From contig JAGHDT010000211.1 of assembly GCA_021159805.1 (NCBI GenBank), forward strand, positions 1 to 18,701: a stretch of 18,701 nucleotides of DNA. Direction: 5' to 3'. Source of the DNA: Anaerolineae bacterium (GTDB lineage Bacteria > Chloroflexota > Anaerolineae > B4-G1 > SLSP01). Below the pieces are notes generated by a model that was not told the DNA's origin, made no database searches, and saw only the letters and a program-made list of their open reading frames with translations. This document shows positions 14,992-18,701 of the stretch, in pieces. Numbering within the stretch: the first letter of the stretch is position 1; each line of letters opens with the position of its first letter. Both the position numbers and the translations under genes were made by a program.

Positions 14992-15160
14992 TTTGAGTTT
15001 CACAGTATTGGTGTATCCTATACATAGTTCCAGCTTGTTCTGCTGCAATCGGAGGTTGCTGGCTGGAGAACTAGTTCGCATTATACCATGACTTCCCTAT
15101 ACTGTGGTGTTGTATCCTTATAGAGGAAAAGGGAAAAGGCCTGACGAACCCGTAACGCCC

Positions 15161-15189
15161 TTGTCATCAGCTTCCTTGTGTTCTATAAT
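15161..15189 (+). promoter_or_regulatory. Strong promoter of the sensor-kinase-like gene
   Basis: TTGTCA (15161-15166) and a perfect TATAAT (15184-15189) are 17 bp apart, eleven of twelve consensus bases. Transcription would start near 15196, inside the palindrome ACACGTGT (15191-15198), leaving about 20 nt of leader before ATG 15215. Confidence 0.82.
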
Positions 15190-15214
15190 CACACGTGTAA
15201 TTCAAGGTGGGCGC

Positions 15215-18028
15215 ATGCGAATCCTCAACGAAGTCATTCAAGTCATCACACAAGCGCCAGGGGATCTCGTCTACTTCCTGGTCGCACTCTTTGCGTTGCA
15301 GCAGGCCTTTGTCTCCGCACTGTCAGCACGCTCCGGTACGCCGAAGGCCTCACTGGCCCGGCGTTGGGTGTGGGCCACCGGCGGTATGCTGCTGGCCCGC
15401 GCCATCCTGGTGGTCTTGGGACTTGCCAGCGTGGCCGGACTTGTGGTGCCCTCCAATGTCCTCCCTCCCTTGGAGCGTTGGTCGCTTTTTGCGACTGTTG
15501 TGGGACTCATATGGGCGGGGCTCCTCGATGCTAGATTCGACCACTGGCGCACGCCGGTTGTCCGTGGGCTGCTCTTCGGACTGCTTGCCATAACTCTCTG
15601 CTTCTACGGTTACCATGCCGTTGCACCCACGGCAGTGGGGACATTCTTCGGGGTCACCGGGGGAGCGGTGTCGGCTGAGATGGCAGCAATTCTGCTGGTC
15701 TTGGTGTTGGCGTTGGGATTGGCTGCCTATATCCGCCCTCTTGAGTGGGAGTGGGGGATGGGGGTCGCGCTATTTTGGCTTGTGGGCACCTTGGCGCAGA
15801 TCAGCTGGCCCGACCCCTCCACGGCTATCGACGGCTGGCTGCGGCTGTTCTCCCTGGTATCTTTTCCGCTGCTCTCAATCTGGGTTCACCGGCAGCTGCT
15901 GCCCGATCCGGTCCCTGCGGCACCTTCCGGACAGCTCTTTGAGGCGCGCCCCCTGATCGAACTGCTGCAGGATGTGGCGGTGTCGCGGAATCTGGAATCC
16001 TCCCTGGGTGTGGCTTCTTCACGGCTGGCAGAGCTGTTGCAGGTTGACATATGCGCTGTGGCTCTAACTGCAAAGGAAGCTAAAGGGACGGTCGAGATCA
16101 TAGCAATTCATCCCTCGACAGCGGCGCAACCTGCGTTGTCCCAGCTGCCCTTGGCGGCGTATGCAGGATTGCAGCGGGCTTTCGAGGAACGCCAGATCGT
16201 GGCTGCTTCGTCGCCTGACGAGGATAGCTGGCTCATACCCCTATATAATGCTCTGGGCTTCGAGACCGTTCTACCTTTGGCTGTTTTGCCGCTGCATCAC
16301 GCGGGGCGTATGTTGGGCTTGCTACTGCTGGGCGGGCCGCAAGGGATATCAGTCTGGCGCAGCAGCGATCTGACTATGCCGGTGTTTGTCAGTGACCAGT
16401 TGGCCGGTGCGATCGCCTCCGCGCGAAGCGTGGCCGTGGCGCTGGCCGGCAGCGGTGGAGGTGAAGCCCCTGCGGCAGAGGCTGTCCCTGTTGCAGCTGC
16501 CGCCGGTGAGCCGGGCGGTGAGGTCGACAAGGATCGCCAGAGGTTGGTCGAGGCGCTTGAGCAGGCGAGAGTCCAGTTCCAGGCGCTCAACAGCCGAATC
16601 CGCAGTTTGATGCAGGAGATCACGTCACGTGATGATGAGATCCTGGCGCTCAACAAAGAACTGGACACGCGAAACCACGGTATCTCTGAGACGGAGCTTG
16701 GGATTTGGCAGGGCGAGGTCCGTCAAATGGCCCACGAGCACGAGGGGTTGGATCATACTATCGAAGAGTTGACCGAGGACCGGGACCTGCTTCTCAGTGA
16801 GCGCACGCGTCTGAGTGAGGCTTTGTCGGAGAACAAGCAGACCCTTGAGCAGATCGAGGAACACCGGGAGCGCCTGGAGGAGGAGGTCCTCAGCCTCAGG
16901 GCCCGCCTCGAGATGGCGGAGACTGAGCCAACGACCTTGGTGCCTGCGCCGATGGATCAGTCGTCCGGGCCGGAGAGCGGAGAGTCGTACCTGGGGGCGT
17001 TGGGGCTGGTGACCGCCGATGGGGACGGCCAGATCACGATGGTCGATGCGTTGGCCCGCCGGTTGCTGGAGATGCCGGAGGGCGATGTGTCGGGCCTGTC
17101 GGTGGACGATTTCTTCTCCGATCCCCGATGGTCCAGCGCGATCGATGACCTAACAGCTCGATCGGATGCAGGTGGCCTGGACCGACTCCATCTCACGCTC
17201 TCCCCTGATGACGACACTGTGATTCAAGCGGATCTTGTCTCGCTTCGGGGCCGGGATGGCGACGTGGCCGGACTGGTGATCATGCTGCGGGCCTCGGAAA
17301 GCGAGGCCGAGAGGCATGAGACGATGGTGAGCCTGGCCAGTGACTTCCGCACTCCGATGACGGCCATTACCGGCTACACGGATCTTCTGCTTGGAGAGCA
17401 AGGCGGCATTCTCACCGAGATGCAGCAGCAGTTTTTGGAGCGCGTCAAGGCCAACGTCGAGCAGTTGACCTATCTGTTGAATGATCTTATCAGGATCGCT
17501 TCACCGGACAGCCGTCTGATGAGGTTCTCGCCGCAGCCGATCAGCCTCATTGAGATCATCGAGGAGGCAATTATGGGCCTGGCGGCGCGTTTCCGGGAGC
17601 GCCGGCTTGCGGTGCAGCTGGATCTACCGCCCGAGCTGGCCCTTGTCAGAGCGGATCGCGACAGCCTCTACCAAATCATGCTGAGACTGCTCTCTAACGC
17701 CGTTCTGTGTTCTGAGGAAGGGACTCAGATCGTGGTCAATGCCCACGAGTTGAGCGACTCTGAGGATGGACGCTACTTACAGATCTCCGTGACCGACACC
17801 GGGCACGGCATTCTACCTGAGGATTACCCGCGCGTTTTCCGCAAGCTCCATCGTGCGAACCAGCCGTTGGTACAGGGACTGGGGGAGAGCGGCGTGGGGA
17901 TGGCGATCGCCAAGGCGTTGGTCGAGGCCAACGGAGGCCGGATCTGGGTTGCGAGCGAGGAAGGGGTTGGCAGTACCTTGAGTTTTCTCCTTCCCTGCGA
18001 AACCGAAGTGCAGGCGCAGGAGGATTAG
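15215..18028 (+). CDS. Membrane GAF-PAS sensor histidine kinase-like protein lacking phospho-His
   Basis: The 937-residue product has a 6-7-helix membrane domain (about 10-225), a GAF-like domain (about 242-410), a long coiled coil (about 434-570), a PAS-like segment (about 595-695), a HisKA-like helix pair and a HATPase_c domain. In the HATPase the N box has N828 (LLSNAV), the G1 box is DTGHG (861-865), and the G2 box is GLGESGVGMAIA (888-899). In the dimerisation helix, however, the H-box reads LASDFRTPM: the position of the phospho-accepting His is S709. So ATP binding looks kept but classic autophosphorylation should be lost. ATG 15215 has AAGGTGG upstream; the longer frame from 15104 would start ahead of the promoter. 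No response regulator is adjacent. A LysM gene follows after 12 nt. Confidence 0.82.
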   Translation: MRILNEVIQVITQAPGDLVYFLVALFALQQAFVSALSARSGTPKASLARRWVWATGGMLLARAILVVLGLASVAGLVVPSNVLPPLERWSLFATVVGLIWAGLLDARFDHWRTPVVRGLLFGLLAITLCFYGYHAVAPTAVGTFFGVTGGAVSAEMAAILLVLVLALGLAAYIRPLEWEWGMGVALFWLVGTLAQISWPDPSTAIDGWLRLFSLVSFPLLSIWVHRQLLPDPVPAAPSGQLFEARPLIELLQDVAVSRNLESSLGVASSRLAELLQVDICAVALTAKEAKGTVEIIAIHPSTAAQPALSQLPLAAYAGLQRAFEERQIVAASSPDEDSWLIPLYNALGFETVLPLAVLPLHHAGRMLGLLLLGGPQGISVWRSSDLTMPVFVSDQLAGAIASARSVAVALAGSGGGEAPAAEAVPVAAAAGEPGGEVDKDRQRLVEALEQARVQFQALNSRIRSLMQEITSRDDEILALNKELDTRNHGISETELGIWQGEVRQMAHEHEGLDHTIEELTEDRDLLLSERTRLSEALSENKQTLEQIEEHRERLEEEVLSLRARLEMAETEPTTLVPAPMDQSSGPESGESYLGALGLVTADGDGQITMVDALARRLLEMPEGDVSGLSVDDFFSDPRWSSAIDDLTARSDAGGLDRLHLTLSPDDDTVIQADLVSLRGRDGDVAGLVIMLRASESEAERHETMVSLASDFRTPMTAITGYTDLLLGEQGGILTEMQQQFLERVKANVEQLTYLLNDLIRIASPDSRLMRFSPQPISLIEIIEEAIMGLAARFRERRLAVQLDLPPELALVRADRDSLYQIMLRLLSNAVLCSEEGTQIVVNAHELSDSEDGRYLQISVTDTGHGILPEDYPRVFRKLHRANQPLVQGLGESGVGMAIAKALVEANGGRIWVASEEGVGSTLSFLLPCETEVQAQED

Positions 18029-18040
18029 GTGAGGGGTGGT

Positions 18041-18701
18041 ATGCGGTTGATTGGGGTGATCCTGGTTGGCTGCCTTGTTCTGGCAGCGGTGGTGGGCAGC
18101 TTCTGGCTGGCCCGGGCGGATGTGCTGATGACGGCGCAGACGCCGGAACCTCGCTGGAGCTTGCCGACGCCGACCCTCTATCCGACAGAAGCTCCGCCGG
18201 CTGCGGTCATCGCCAAGCCGACGCCCACGTCCGTCGCAAGCAGATCTACCCCTGTGCCCCCTACAGAGACAGTGCTCCCGACGTCTACGCCCGAGAGCGT
18301 GTGCCAGATTCGGCCGGGCTGGGTGGCGTATGTTGTCAGGGCAGGCGATACGTGGGAGAGTCTGGCTGAGAAATCGCAGACCAATGCTCAGGATCTTCTT
18401 ACGGGCAACTGCATGAGCACGGCATTGGATCTCAGAGATGTGCCGCTGCTTTATCTGCCCTGTGTTGCGTCAGTGAAGCTTGTGCCAACTGTGGCGGTGA
18501 TGCCGTGCAGGACGGCGCCCGTCACCTGGTGGACGATCATCGTCGCGCGTGGAGAAACCTTGTGGGCGTTGTCGCGGCGCTATGGTACCACCCCTGGGGT
18601 TCTGATGGAGTACAACTGCTTGCCTAGCGACAGCATCCAGGCCGGCAGATCGCTTCGTGTGCCGCCTACGCTGGTACAACCGCCCACGCCGCTTCCCACT
18701 G
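18041..18701 (+). CDS. LysM-domain envelope protein (partial, runs off window)
   Basis: The first 220 codons are visible. A signal or anchor helix (LIGVILVGCLVLAAVVGSFW) is followed by a Pro/Thr/Ser-rich linker, then two LysM domains, which bind peptidoglycan glycan chains: the first begins AYVVRAGDTWESLAEKSQT and ends LLYLPC, the second TIIVARGETLWALSRRYGTT through IQAGRSLRVPP. A second Pro/Thr linker starts at the window edge. Cysteines recur at matching places in both LysM units (NC and LPC/NC), possibly forming disulphides. ATG 18041 follows GAGGGGTGG and lies 12 nt after the sensor-kinase stop, so they are probably co-transcribed. A GTG at 18029 is possible but less likely. What lies beyond the second linker is not visible. 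Confidence 0.85.
   Translation, partial: MRLIGVILVGCLVLAAVVGSFWLARADVLMTAQTPEPRWSLPTPTLYPTEAPPAAVIAKPTPTSVASRSTPVPPTETVLPTSTPESVCQIRPGWVAYVVRAGDTWESLAEKSQTNAQDLLTGNCMSTALDLRDVPLLYLPCVASVKLVPTVAVMPCRTAPVTWWTIIVARGETLWALSRRYGTTPGVLMEYNCLPSDSIQAGRSLRVPPTLVQPPTPLPT

Overview
The window is 18.7 kb of GC-rich bacterial DNA, almost all of it housekeeping and cell-envelope genes packed in short co-directional runs. Phylum is an inference. Signs that fit Chloroflexota (Anaerolineae-like) are the Pro/Thr-rich tails on envelope proteins, the multi-domain sensor kinase with a degenerate 'SDFRTPM' H-box, and the GT39-type membrane protein with an extra soluble C-terminal domain. Promoters look like ordinary sigma-70 elements (for example TTGTCA-17-TATAAT). 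I see no rRNA, tRNA, CRISPR array, IS transposase or phage gene.

Layout. Positions 1-482 hold no convincing gene, but have a T-box-like leader end and a 21-nt tandem repeat on the + strand. From 10924 down to 483 everything reads on the minus strand: a frameshifted GntR/HutC regulator; a MocA-like nucleotidyltransferase fused to a HAD-IIA phosphatase; rlmN; then a hairpin-rich gap followed by dnaX, ybaB/ebfC, recR, a membrane PH-domain protein, a TsaC/YrdC-family protein and a GT39-like glycosyltransferase cut short by an in-frame amber codon. From 11214 to 12502 (+) come a DivIC/FtsB-like protein and an inositol-monophosphatase-family protein. From 14991 to 12545 (-) come an L,D-transpeptidase and mutY. 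From 15215 (+) come a large membrane sensor-kinase-like protein and a LysM protein that runs off the window.

How they fit together. dnaX-ybaB-recR is the classic replication/recombination cluster, and mutY adds DNA repair. rlmN (rRNA/tRNA methylation) and the TsaC-like protein (tRNA t6A) belong to translation. The L,D-transpeptidase, LysM protein, glycosyltransferase and DivIC-like protein belong to the cell envelope and division.

Most notable: two genes carry single-site lesions (amber at 639-641, frameshift near 10550); a palindrome-rich insert lies inside the glycosyltransferase; the TsaC-like protein lacks the SxN motif; the sensor kinase has Ser where the phospho-accepting His should be; and a perfect 23-bp hairpin, a bidirectional terminator and a helically phased TGACG triplet repeat lie between rlmN and dnaX. 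I did not find a clearly new multi-gene system. The best candidates for something undescribed are the nucleotidyltransferase-phosphatase fusion, the orphan T-box-like leader and the structured rlmN-dnaX gap.
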